Below are positions 57,020 through 64,000 of a stretch of 64,000 bases of DNA, one piece after another. Numbering within the stretch: the first letter of the stretch is position 1; every line of letters begins with the position of its first letter. Source of the stretch: Burkholderiales bacterium (GTDB taxonomy: Bacteria; Pseudomonadota; Gammaproteobacteria; Burkholderiales; WYBJ01); assembly GCA_020848435.1 (NCBI GenBank), contig JADLAC010000089.1, positions 1 through 64,000 on the forward strand, read 5' to 3'. The position numbers and the translations under genes were made by a program. The notes below the pieces were generated by a model. It was given only the letters and a program-made list of their open reading frames with translations, had not been told where the DNA came from and did no database searches.

Positions 57020-57702
57020 CACGGCAAGGCGCCCCGTTCGCCCGGGTCGTTCGCTGCATGGCTATGCGCACACCAGGCGATCGCGCCGAACGCATCTGCG
57101 CCGCAATCGACCGCGGCAAAGCGGAAATCATGGAACAGCGGCGCCTCGACACCCCCGACAGATACGCTTCGGAACGCCGAGCCGAAGCGAACCCGTTCGA
57201 ATCCCAGAGACAAGCCCCGCCCGAGCGCCTTCGCGAACGCTTCCTTGTAGGTCCAGTGGCGGTAGAAAGCCGCCCAGCGGTCATGTTCGCCGAGCGTTTC
57301 GATCTCGGCCAGTTCGGCAGGATGCAGCACCGCATCCGCAAGCCTGTGCCACGGCGTCCGGCGCGGCCGCGGTCGTTCAACGTCGATGCCGATGCACCCC
57401 CGCGCTGCGATTGCGCAGGCAACGAGGCCCCGGGAATGGGCGATGCTCGCGGCAAGGAAGGAGTCCCCGCGCGCGAGGCGTATGCAGCCGGTCTTGAGCG
57501 TATCGATCCGCCACCGATCGGCGGGCGCATCGAACGTTCGTTCGATCGCATGCCGCAGCAGCAGACGTCCGGCCAGGAATTGCGCGCGCCGGCGTGGATG
57601 GCTCATCGCTTCGAAACGACAGCCGTCGGCGGCGCACAGCGTATTCGCGGCAGCGCGTGGTACGGAATTCACATCCTGAATCTCGGCGAGGAAGACCCGC
57701 AC
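57019..57702 (-). CDS. 4'-phosphopantetheinyl transferase (Sfp type)
   Basis: A 227-residue PPTase with the Mg-binding GIDVE and the WTYKEAFAKALGRGL motif that supplies the catalytic Glu and Lys. It would load phosphopantetheine on the cluster's two acyl carrier proteins (59443 and 59721). The GTG at 57702 has GAGG seven bases upstream; an ATG at 57816 is in frame and would add 38 residues with no family match. It is divergent from the polyketide genes. Confidence 0.88.
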   Translation of the reverse strand: MRVFLAEIQDVNSVPRAAANTLCAADGCRFEAMSHPRRRAQFLAGRLLLRHAIERTFDAPADRWRIDTLKTGCIRLARGDSFLAASIAHSRGLVACAIAARGCIGIDVERPRPRRTPWHRLADAVLHPAELAEIETLGEHDRWAAFYRHWTYKEAFAKALGRGLSLGFERVRFGSAFRSVSVGGVEAPLFHDFRFAAVDCGADAFGAIAWCAHSHAANDPGERGALP

Positions 57703-57850
57703 CGCCGTGCCTCGCCCGCTGTCGTCGACGGCGTGCTCTCCTGTGCGGAACGACGGCCGCAGGCACTTGATTGGCGCTCCGAAATACTCCAAACTTCCAT
57801 TCATCCTTGTACGCACTACTGGACTTCAGTATCCGTCGTCAGGCGAAGTA

Positions 57851-57867
57851 TGCGTCCGATGGACGCA
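57851..57867. promoter_or_regulatory. Palindromic operator candidate in the aryl-polyene divergent region
   Basis: TGCGTCC-GAT-GGACGCA is a perfect 7-bp inverted repeat with a 3-base spacer. It is directly followed by TATAAG at 57872-57877, a possible -10 for the plus-strand genes. The arrangement fits a repressor site overlapping the -35/-10 spacer. The intergenic region is 236 bp long and nothing else is evident. Confidence 0.45.
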
Positions 57868-57938
57868 ATCATATAAGAAAGGCTGCGGGCAAAGACTTCG
57901 CGGCCGCCCACGACAGGAACCAACTCGGACAAGCTCGT

Positions 57939-58643
57939 GTGAGCAAGGCGGCCATCATCCCTACGCAGTTGTCCATCCGCGTCCCGGTGCTCAACTGGGC
58001 TGTCTGGCCGCACGATGCTTCCGTGCCGGAAGGGCCGGCGCATGGCTTCGAGCTTCAATACATCGACGCGATGACCCGCCGCCGCCTCAGCAATCTGACA
58101 AGAATGGCGCTGCATGTCGCAGGCGTATGCGTCGGCAAGACACCGCGCGTTCGCACCGTTTTTGCCTCCCGGCATGGCGAGCTTCACCGCACCGTGGATA
58201 TGCTGACCTCACTCGCGCACGCCGAACCACTGTCGCCGACGGCGTTCGGGCTCTCGGTGCACAACGCCTCGGCCGGAATTTTCTCCATCGCGCGGCGTGA
58301 TCGGTCGAGCGCCACAGCTCTCGCCGCCGGCGAGGATACCTTCGGCTATGCCTTGCTGGAAGCACATGTGCAGCTCCGGTCCGACCCCGCTGCACCGGTG
58401 CTCGTGGTGTACGCGGACGAACCGCTGCCGCAGGTGTATGCGGCGCGAAGCTGCGCCGGGGACCGCCCGCATGCCCTCGCCGTGCTCTTGTCGCATGAGG
58501 CGGTGCGTGACCTCACGCTCACCGCGAACCGATCGACCGAAGCACCGTCCGGCGGGATGCAGTCACTCGCGTTCCTGCCTTGGCTCGCGCAGGGCGAGAG
58601 CGGCAGTTGGACCGGCCACCGGCATACTTGGCGATGGCACTGA
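57939..58643 (+). CDS. Beta-ketoacyl synthase chain-length factor (aryl polyene)
   Basis: A 234-residue protein of the Ketoacyl-synt_2 family found only as a chain-length-factor-like subunit of aryl-polyene type II systems. Recognisable are RTVFASRHGELHRTVDML, LSPTAFGLSVHNASAG and ALLEAHVQL. It lacks the active-site cysteine of true ketosynthases and is expected to pair with a ketosynthase beyond the window edge. I took the GTG at 57939; upstream sequence lacks family features. Its end overlaps the next gene's start. Confidence 0.85.
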   Translation: MSKAAIIPTQLSIRVPVLNWAVWPHDASVPEGPAHGFELQYIDAMTRRRLSNLTRMALHVAGVCVGKTPRVRTVFASRHGELHRTVDMLTSLAHAEPLSPTAFGLSVHNASAGIFSIARRDRSSATALAAGEDTFGYALLEAHVQLRSDPAAPVLVVYADEPLPQVYAARSCAGDRPHALAVLLSHEAVRDLTLTANRSTEAPSGGMQSLAFLPWLAQGESGSWTGHRHTWRWH

Positions 58644-59455
58644 ACCTGATCGCAGCGCGTGCCGACTACTGCTGGCGTTTGGCAATGACCGGCTTTTGTT
58701 TTGTCGGCTTTTCCATCGGCAGTGTGGTGCTTTCTTTCGTGCTCTTCCCCGGGCTGCATCTGATTGCGCGCTGCGCTCAGCGTCGGCACCGACGTGCGCA
58801 ATGGCTGGTCCACAAGGCGTTCGGTCTGCTCGTCGCCGTGATGACCGCAGCGCGGGTCATGCGCATCGAAATCCTTGGCGGAGAACACCTGCGCTCGGCC
58901 GGCGGCGTGCTCGTGCTCGCCAATCATCCGTGCCTGCTCGACATCGTCGTTCTGCACGCCCTCATTCCGCGCGCCTGCTGCGTGGTGAAGAACGAGCTGT
59001 GGACGCATCCGGTCGTGGGATGCCTAGTCCGCACGGCCGGCTACATCGGCAACGCCGCGGCCGAGGAGGTGGTCGGAGATGCGGCGCTCGTGTTGTCGCG
59101 CGGCATTCCGCTTGTCGTCTTCCCAGAAGGCACGCGTACTCGTCCCGGCACGCCGCTGCAATTCCAGCGCGGCGCGGCCCATATCGCGCTCGCAAGCGGC
59201 AAGCCGATCCTGCCGGTGCTGATGAGCTGCGATCCGCCGACGCTGCTGAAGGGCTCGCGCTGGTATCAAATCCCCTCGCGGACGTTCGTCATTCGAGTCA
59301 GCGTCAGGCCGCCGCTGCAGGCAAGCGAGCTCGCGCAGGAAGGCGTGGACCGCAGCATCGCTGCGCGACGGCTCACTCGGGCGCTGGAAGGTTATTTCAG
59401 CCGCGAGCTGCTCAGTCTGCCGCACTCATTCACAGGCACACCATGTCGGAACTGA
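58634..59455 (+). CDS. Lysophospholipid acyltransferase-like protein (PlsC type)
   Basis: A 273-residue 1-acyl-glycerol-3-phosphate acyltransferase-like protein. A membrane helix (GFSIGSVVLSFVLFPG) is followed by NHPCLLD (the HX4D motif, about 96-102) and FPEGTRTRPG. In aryl-polyene clusters it attaches the polyene to a lipid anchor. The ATG at 58634 overlaps the previous gene and precedes the ACP gene with a short overlap. Confidence 0.9.
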   Translation: MALNLIAARADYCWRLAMTGFCFVGFSIGSVVLSFVLFPGLHLIARCAQRRHRRAQWLVHKAFGLLVAVMTAARVMRIEILGGEHLRSAGGVLVLANHPCLLDIVVLHALIPRACCVVKNELWTHPVVGCLVRTAGYIGNAAAEEVVGDAALVLSRGIPLVVFPEGTRTRPGTPLQFQRGAAHIALASGKPILPVLMSCDPPTLLKGSRWYQIPSRTFVIRVSVRPPLQASELAQEGVDRSIAARRLTRALEGYFSRELLSLPHSFTGTPCRN

Positions 59456-59724
59456 AACTGCAAATCAAGCAGCTCATCGTCGACGCGTTGAACCTGGAGG
59501 ATCTGCGGCCGGAAGACATCGGCGATGACCAGGCTCTGTTCGACGACGGGCTCGGGCTGGATTCGATCGATGCACTCGAGCTCGGTGTCGCGCTGCGCAA
59601 GAAGTACTTGCTCAAGCTCGACGCTGGTGACGCATCGGTGCGCGCGGCCTTTCGCTGCGTGAATACGCTCGCGGAGCTGGTTCATGCCCGCCGCACCGAC
59701 TCTGAGAGGACGGCCAACGAGTGA
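59443..59724 (+). CDS. Acyl carrier protein 1 (aryl polyene)
   Basis: A 93-residue ACP with the phosphopantetheine serine S41 in GLGLDSIDALEL. Helix I (ELKLQIKQLIVDALNLEDL) is typical. It carries the growing chain or its aromatic starter. It starts inside the acyltransferase gene and overlaps the next ACP as GTGA. Confidence 0.93.
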   Translation: MSELKLQIKQLIVDALNLEDLRPEDIGDDQALFDDGLGLDSIDALELGVALRKKYLLKLDAGDASVRAAFRCVNTLAELVHARRTDSERTANE

Positions 59725-59966
59725 AAGACGAAGAGATACTCGAGCGCGTGAAGAGCGTGCTCGCCGAATCGTTCGAGGTGGATCCCGAGCGCGTAACGCT
59801 GTTCGCAAATCTGTTCGACGATCTCGGTCTCGACAGCATCGACGCGGTGGACCTCGCCATCAAAGTTCAGGAAATCACTGGCAAGCGCGTGCAGCCGCAG
59901 GAGTTCCGAACCATACGCACGGTTGCCGATGTCGTGGCTGCGGTGCAGAGACTCCTGGACACCTAG
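59721..59966 (+). CDS. Acyl carrier protein 2 (aryl polyene)
   Basis: An 81-residue ACP with serine S39 in DLGLDSIDAVDL. The GTG start overlaps the upstream stop as GTGA. Aryl-polyene systems use two ACPs with different roles, one for starter or chain loading and one for elongation. Which is which cannot be told from sequence. Confidence 0.93.
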   Translation: MKDEEILERVKSVLAESFEVDPERVTLFANLFDDLGLDSIDAVDLAIKVQEITGKRVQPQEFRTIRTVADVVAAVQRLLDT

Positions 59967-59978
59967 CCGCTCCGATCG

Positions 59979-60539
59979 ATGTCTCGGATCTTCATACTCG
60001 GGAAGCTCGTTCTCGCCCTTTCGCCAGTGGTGGTTTTCGTCGGCCTGCGCTTCGGCGATCCGCGTGCGCTCGCTATGCTGTTGCTGGGACTCATCGTGCT
60101 GCAGAATCTGCGCAACGCGAAACGATTGGTCGCGGATCTGCTTCCTGCGGAGCGTGCGCTGTTCGCGCTGCCCGCGCTGCTTGCACTTGCCGTCGCGGCA
60201 ACGAACAGCGAGCCGCTGCTGCTGCTGTATCCGGCTGCAGTGAGCGTGAGCATGCTGATCGTGTTCGCCTGGTCGCTCGTACGGCCGCCCAGCATCATCG
60301 AGCGCATCGCGCGCTTGAGCGACCTCGGCCTCGCGCCCGCGGGTGTGCGCTATACGCGCAGTGTCACGCTGGTGTGGAGCGCATTCTTCATTCTCAACGG
60401 CGCCGCGGCCGCATATACCGCGCTCTATGCCAGTCGCGAGATCTGGGCGCTCTACAACGGACTCGTCGCCTACGTGCTGATGGGCATGCTCTTCCTGGGT
60501 GAGCGCCTGGTCCGGCCCGCCCGGCTCGCAGGTTCATGA
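59979..60539 (+). CDS. Aryl-polyene cluster membrane protein (COG4648)
   Basis: A 186-residue protein with about five or six membrane helices (LGKLVLALSPVVVFVGL, LAMLLLGLIVLQNL and others). It matches the COG4648 family that is nearly restricted to aryl-polyene gene clusters (ApeG type); the function is unknown, perhaps export or anchoring. Its stop overlaps the ligase gene's ATG. Confidence 0.85.
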   Translation: MSRIFILGKLVLALSPVVVFVGLRFGDPRALAMLLLGLIVLQNLRNAKRLVADLLPAERALFALPALLALAVAATNSEPLLLLYPAAVSVSMLIVFAWSLVRPPSIIERIARLSDLGLAPAGVRYTRSVTLVWSAFFILNGAAAAYTALYASREIWALYNGLVAYVLMGMLFLGERLVRPARLAGS

Positions 60540-62254
60540 CGGTGCCAAGCACCACGCCCTTCATCGCGATTTCGAAGCTCTTCGCTACGCCGCGCGCCGC
60601 GGGGCATCCGGCGTGCGTAAGCCGGGAGGGAACCATAGGCTGGGCGAAGCTGTCATCGCAGGTAGGTGCGATCTGCACGGCACTCTCCGCCCGTCTCGAA
60701 TCGCGCTGGCTCATCGCCGCCGACGATGTCCTGGAATTCTGCGCATCGCTCCTCGGCGCGCTGCATGCCGGCAAGCGCGCGGTGATCGCGCCCAACCTGG
60801 GTGAGGGCACGCTGCGCGATCTGCGATCCGCGTATGACGCGAGCATCGGCACGGCCATCCCGGCGGACATCGATCCCTTGACGCTGGCGCCGATACCCTG
60901 GTCCGCCCGCCAGCTCGATCCTGATGCTGCCGCACTCGATCTCTATACCTCGGGCAGCAGCGGCGTGCCGAAGCGCGTCACGAAGCGCCTGCGTCAGCTC
61001 GAAGCGGAGGTGCAGGCGCTCGAAACCTGCTGGGGCGCGATGCTCGCCGACGCCACCGTGATCTCGACCGTCCCGCACCATCATATCTACGGCCTGCTGT
61101 TCCGGCTGCTGTGGCCGTTGTCTGCGGGACGACCGTTCGACCCCGCGCTGTATGCCGAACCCTCGGGACTCCTTCATGCCACCGCGACCTACGGCCGGAT
61201 TGCGCTGATCTCGAGTCCCGCGCATCTGTCCCGCCTGCCCGAGCTGCTTGCGCTCGATGCGCTGCTCCCCGGCGTGCGCTGCATTTTTTCGTCCGGGGCA
61301 CCGCTGCCTGCCGCCTGCGCGCAGCAGTTCCGACTCGCTGCCGGACATGCTCCGGTGGAGGTGTACGGCAGCACCGAGACGGGCGGCATCGGCTGGCGTC
61401 AACGCAGCGACGATCCGCACGACGATCTCTGGACTCCGTTTCCGCAGATCGAGTTCCCGGGCTCTGGCAGCGAGGAACCGCGATTGCGCAGCCCCTACCT
61501 CGAGCCTGGCGCCGAGGTACGTCTCGACGACGAGATCACGCTTCTTGCCGACGGCCGCTTCCGTCTCGGCGCACGCCTCGACCGCATCGCCAAAGTCGAG
61601 GGCAAGCGCGTCTCCCTGCCGGAGATGGAGGACCAGCTGCGCCGACATCCATGGGTGCAAGATGCCGCAGCCACGGTGCTGAGCCGCAGCCGCGACGAAG
61701 TGGGTGCCGCCGTGGTGTTGCGCCCGCGCGGCATCGACGAAGCAAAGCGCGATCGGCGCGTGGTAATCGGCGCGTTGCGCGACTTCCTGCGTGCATGGCA
61801 GGATCCGGTCGCCGTGCCGAAGCGCTGGCGGTTCGTGGCTGCGCTTCCGCTCGATACGCGCGGCAAGCTGTCTGCAGCCGCAGTGCGCGCCTTGTTCGAA
61901 GCGGCAACGGCGGCTGCGCTGCCGCCGATCCGCTCGCAGCGCCCCGGCCCGCAGCGCATCGAATTCGAGCTCTATCTGCCGGGTGATCTCCCGTGTTTCG
62001 ATGGGCATTTTCCCGGTTTGCCGGTGCTGCCGGGCGTGATCCAGGTCGACTGGGCCATACGTCTCGCGCGCAGGCACCTCGGCTGCTCGGGACGGTTTCG
62101 CGGCATCGACAATCTGCGCTTCCAGTCCGTGGTGGTGCCCGAGCGAGCGCTCAACCTCTTGCTGGAAACGAGCGCGGACGCAACGCGGCTGTCGTTTCGC
62201 TACACACTCGGGGAACGCAAATGCTCGTCGGGCACGATCCTGTTCAGGCCATGA
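60536..62254 (+). CDS. Acyl-AMP ligase fused to a FabA/FabZ-like dehydratase (aryl polyene)
   Basis: A 572-residue two-part protein. Residues about 1-455 form an AMP-binding ligase with P-loop YTSGSSGVPKRV and STETGGIGWRQ. Residues about 460-572 form a hotdog dehydratase with the FDGHFPGLPVLPGV motif (about 488-501), whose His is catalytic. The ligase would activate the aromatic starter for the ACP, and the dehydratase would act during chain extension (ApeH- and ApeI-like roles combined). The stop overlaps the next gene as ATGA. Confidence 0.9.
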   Translation: MTVPSTTPFIAISKLFATPRAAGHPACVSREGTIGWAKLSSQVGAICTALSARLESRWLIAADDVLEFCASLLGALHAGKRAVIAPNLGEGTLRDLRSAYDASIGTAIPADIDPLTLAPIPWSARQLDPDAAALDLYTSGSSGVPKRVTKRLRQLEAEVQALETCWGAMLADATVISTVPHHHIYGLLFRLLWPLSAGRPFDPALYAEPSGLLHATATYGRIALISSPAHLSRLPELLALDALLPGVRCIFSSGAPLPAACAQQFRLAAGHAPVEVYGSTETGGIGWRQRSDDPHDDLWTPFPQIEFPGSGSEEPRLRSPYLEPGAEVRLDDEITLLADGRFRLGARLDRIAKVEGKRVSLPEMEDQLRRHPWVQDAAATVLSRSRDEVGAAVVLRPRGIDEAKRDRRVVIGALRDFLRAWQDPVAVPKRWRFVAALPLDTRGKLSAAAVRALFEAATAAALPPIRSQRPGPQRIEFELYLPGDLPCFDGHFPGLPVLPGVIQVDWAIRLARRHLGCSGRFRGIDNLRFQSVVVPERALNLLLETSADATRLSFRYTLGERKCSSGTILFRP

Positions 62255-63015
62255 CATCGGCGCCGAGCTTTCTGCCCTGCGTCATCATACCCGTCTACAA
62301 CCACGGCAGCACCGTGCGCGGCACGGTGGCCGCCGTCGATCGCTACGGCATGGCGATCTATCTGGTCGACGACGGCAGCGAAGCGCCGACCCGACCGGCT
62401 CTGGACGACATCGCGCGCGAGTTTCCCCGGGTGAGGCTGACGCGTCTTCCTTGCAATTGCGGCAAAGGCGCTGCGGTGATTACCGCGCTTCGACGAGCGC
62501 ATGCCGAGGGCATGACGCACGCACTGCAGATCGACGCCGACGGCCAGCACGACACGTCGGACATTGCGCGCTTCATCGCCCTGGGTCGCGCGCACCCCGC
62601 GGCCGTGGTGTGCGGGCAGCCGGTCTATGACGGCTCGGTGCCGAAATGGCGTCTGTATGGTCGCTACCTCACGCACTTCTGGGTCTGGATCGAGACTCTG
62701 TCCTTCGGGGTGAAAGACGCGATGTGCGGTTTTCGGCTCTATCCGCTCGCGGCAACCAGCGCGTTGATCGATGCGGTGCGATTGCCGTCGCGCATGGATT
62801 TCGACATCGCGATCGTCGTGCATCTGGCATGGCGCGGCGCCCCGATCGAGAATCTTCCTACTCGGGTGGTCTATCCGCCCGGCGGCACCTCGCATTTCGA
62901 CATGCTGCGTGACAACTTGCGCATCTCCAGAACCCACACACGCCTCATCTTCGGCATGTTGCTGCGCCTGCCCATGTTGCTCGGCCGTCGTATCGGGCAG
63001 CTCGCGCGGCAATGA
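62251..63015 (+). CDS. Family 2 glycosyltransferase (aryl polyene)
   Basis: A 254-residue GT2 glycosyltransferase. The N-terminal IPVYNHGSTV strand, VDDGS (nucleotide-sugar site), and DADGQHD (the DxD metal site) are visible. ATGA overlaps on both sides couple it with the ligase and the next acyltransferase. In aryl-polyene clusters the polyene head is linked to a glycolipid, and a GT fused to an acyltransferase is often found. Here the two are separate genes. Confidence 0.9.
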   Translation: MTSAPSFLPCVIIPVYNHGSTVRGTVAAVDRYGMAIYLVDDGSEAPTRPALDDIAREFPRVRLTRLPCNCGKGAAVITALRRAHAEGMTHALQIDADGQHDTSDIARFIALGRAHPAAVVCGQPVYDGSVPKWRLYGRYLTHFWVWIETLSFGVKDAMCGFRLYPLAATSALIDAVRLPSRMDFDIAIVVHLAWRGAPIENLPTRVVYPPGGTSHFDMLRDNLRISRTHTRLIFGMLLRLPMLLGRRIGQLARQ

Positions 63016-63980
63016 ACGCCGGCCACTGGGCGAGCCTCGCCGAGCGCGGCAGCGCGCTCGGCCTGCGCCTGACCGAGGCCTGTTATCAGCTGCTCGGCGA
63101 ACGCATCACACGCATCCTGCTGGTCCCGATCGCCGCCTACTTCCTGCTTGTCGCCGGTGATGCGAGACGTGCTTCCTTCGATTACTTCGGCCGGCTGGAA
63201 CGGTTCGGCGGCAGCGCGGGCGAGCTTCCTCGTCCCGGCTGGCGCACGAGCTTTCTTCATATGCTTGCGTTCGCAGTGTCCGCTCTGCACAAGCTGGGCG
63301 CCTGGATGCAGCACATCGAGCCGGAGGCGATCGATTTTCCGCATCGCTCGACGCTGGACGAGCTCGCGCGCAGCGGTCGCGGCGCCCTGCTGGTGAGCGC
63401 GCACATGGGCAACATCGAAATGCTGCGCGCGCTTGCCGTCACGCGCGGCCTCACGGCGGTGAATGCCGTCGTTTATACGCGTCACGCAGCCCGGTTCAAG
63501 CGCATCCTCGAACGCGCGAACGCGAGCTTCGGTGTGAATCTGCTGGAGGTGAGCGAGCTCGGACCGGACACGGGCATGATGCTCAGCGAGAAGATCGATC
63601 GCGGCGAGATTCTCGTGATCGTCGGCGACCGCATTCCCGCCGCCGACCGTGGTCGCACCTGCCGCGCCGATTTTCTCGGCGCGTCCGCTCGCTTCCCGCA
63701 GGGACCATATATACTCGCCGCCAGCCTGCAATGCCCGGTTTACACGTTCTTCTGCATCGAGGCCGGTGCGCGCTACCGGGTACACTTCGAATTGCTCGCG
63801 GATCGGATCGTCCTGCCGCGCACGAGCAGGGGCGCGGCACTGGAGGCGTACGCGCGCGAGTACGCACGTCGCATTGAAGCGATGTGCATCCGTTATCCGT
63901 ATCAGTGGTTCAACTTCTATGATTTCTGGCAAGCCGAGGAGCGCGTGTCGAACGCCCGCACGAGCCCTCTGACACTCTGA
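63012..63980 (+). CDS. LpxL/HtrB-like lipid acyltransferase (aryl polyene)
   Basis: A 322-residue lysophospholipid acyltransferase of the LpxL/HtrB superfamily (HAMGNIEM motif near residue 135, then GDRIPA). A membrane helix (ILLVPIAAYFLLVAG) lies near the N-terminus. It would add acyl chains to the polyene lipid carrier. The ATG overlaps the GT stop as ATGA. The cluster continues right of the window; the expected ketosynthase, ketoreductase, lyase and MMPL exporter genes are not included here. Confidence 0.9.
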   Translation: MNAGHWASLAERGSALGLRLTEACYQLLGERITRILLVPIAAYFLLVAGDARRASFDYFGRLERFGGSAGELPRPGWRTSFLHMLAFAVSALHKLGAWMQHIEPEAIDFPHRSTLDELARSGRGALLVSAHMGNIEMLRALAVTRGLTAVNAVVYTRHAARFKRILERANASFGVNLLEVSELGPDTGMMLSEKIDRGEILVIVGDRIPAADRGRTCRADFLGASARFPQGPYILAASLQCPVYTFFCIEAGARYRVHFELLADRIVLPRTSRGAALEAYAREYARRIEAMCIRYPYQWFNFYDFWQAEERVSNARTSPLTL

Positions 63981-64000
63981 ACCGCAGCCTCTGCCCACAT

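Noticed and set aside
63012-63015. A frameshift splitting a fused glycosyltransferase-acyltransferase
   Set aside because: Both parts are complete with their own start, and the ATGA junction is the same style as the other junctions in the cluster, so two genes are more likely.

Overview
The window reads as chromosomal DNA from a high-GC betaproteobacterium of the Burkholderiales/Nitrosomonadales type. The supporting signs are four intact Bug-family (TctC-like) periplasmic binding proteins, a glcDEF-glxR glycolate block, a PEP-CTERM protein, a GlnB/AmtB pair, and the housekeeping order trxB / ftsK-lolA-rarA-serS. No rRNA, CRISPR array, transposase or phage structural gene was seen. One tRNA gene, Ser(CGA), is present.

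Region by region: (1) 1-5934, a minus-strand catabolic operon: NDP-forming acyl-CoA ligase, two Bug proteins, a DUF35 protein and a thiolase-like protein. A structured repeat lies beyond its 3' end. (2) 6164-12457, UspA, a MaoC-like hydratase, then glycolate oxidase glcF/E/D and tartronate semialdehyde reductase on the minus strand. (3) 12536-17328, a palindromic repeat, a MobA-like nucleotidyltransferase, and a second acyl-CoA operon (NDP-forming ligase, enoyl-CoA hydratase, Bug). (4) 17467-24106, a PEP-CTERM protein, a MoxR-VWA pair, an orphan GspE/PilB-type ATPase, and amtB preceded by a convincing NtrC/sigma-54 control region. (5) 24140-35529, a long minus-strand run: Nudix hydrolase, glutaryl-CoA dehydrogenase, exported methyltransferase-like protein, two Gfo/Idh/MocA paralogues around a hotdog thioesterase, and two acyl-CoA carboxyltransferase paralogues around aconitase. 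(6) 35640-41441, a second MoxR-VWA pair, a FemAB/GNAT-like protein, glnB, a second copy of the structured repeat, a frameshifted Smr gene and trxB. (7) 41565-51392, an orphan two-partner-secretion transporter, a Crp/Fnr regulator and a FecR-domain protein lying between trxB and the ftsK-lolA-rarA-serS block. (8) 51508-56278, a Bug protein, tRNA-Ser, and an accessory stretch full of fragments: a methyltransferase 5' piece, a phosphorylase, an SRPBCC protein, a 2-hydroxyacid dehydrogenase, a decayed TcmP gene and a Bug 3' end. (9) 56279-63980, the left part of an aryl-polyene type II polyketide cluster, continuing past the window edge.

The overall metabolic theme is uptake and CoA-dependent breakdown of organic acids, with glycolate and glutaryl-CoA routes feeding the TCA cycle. 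Nitrogen control (GlnB, AmtB, NtrC sites) and a lipid-linked polyene pigment cluster are added to this. The most unusual items are: a repeat present twice in sense orientation behind genes, with a conserved lead and covarying nested hairpins; the tandem NtrC sites before amtB; the ligase-dehydratase fusion in the polyene cluster; a VWA protein whose HExxH motif has become HQxxH; and several gene corpses that record deletions.
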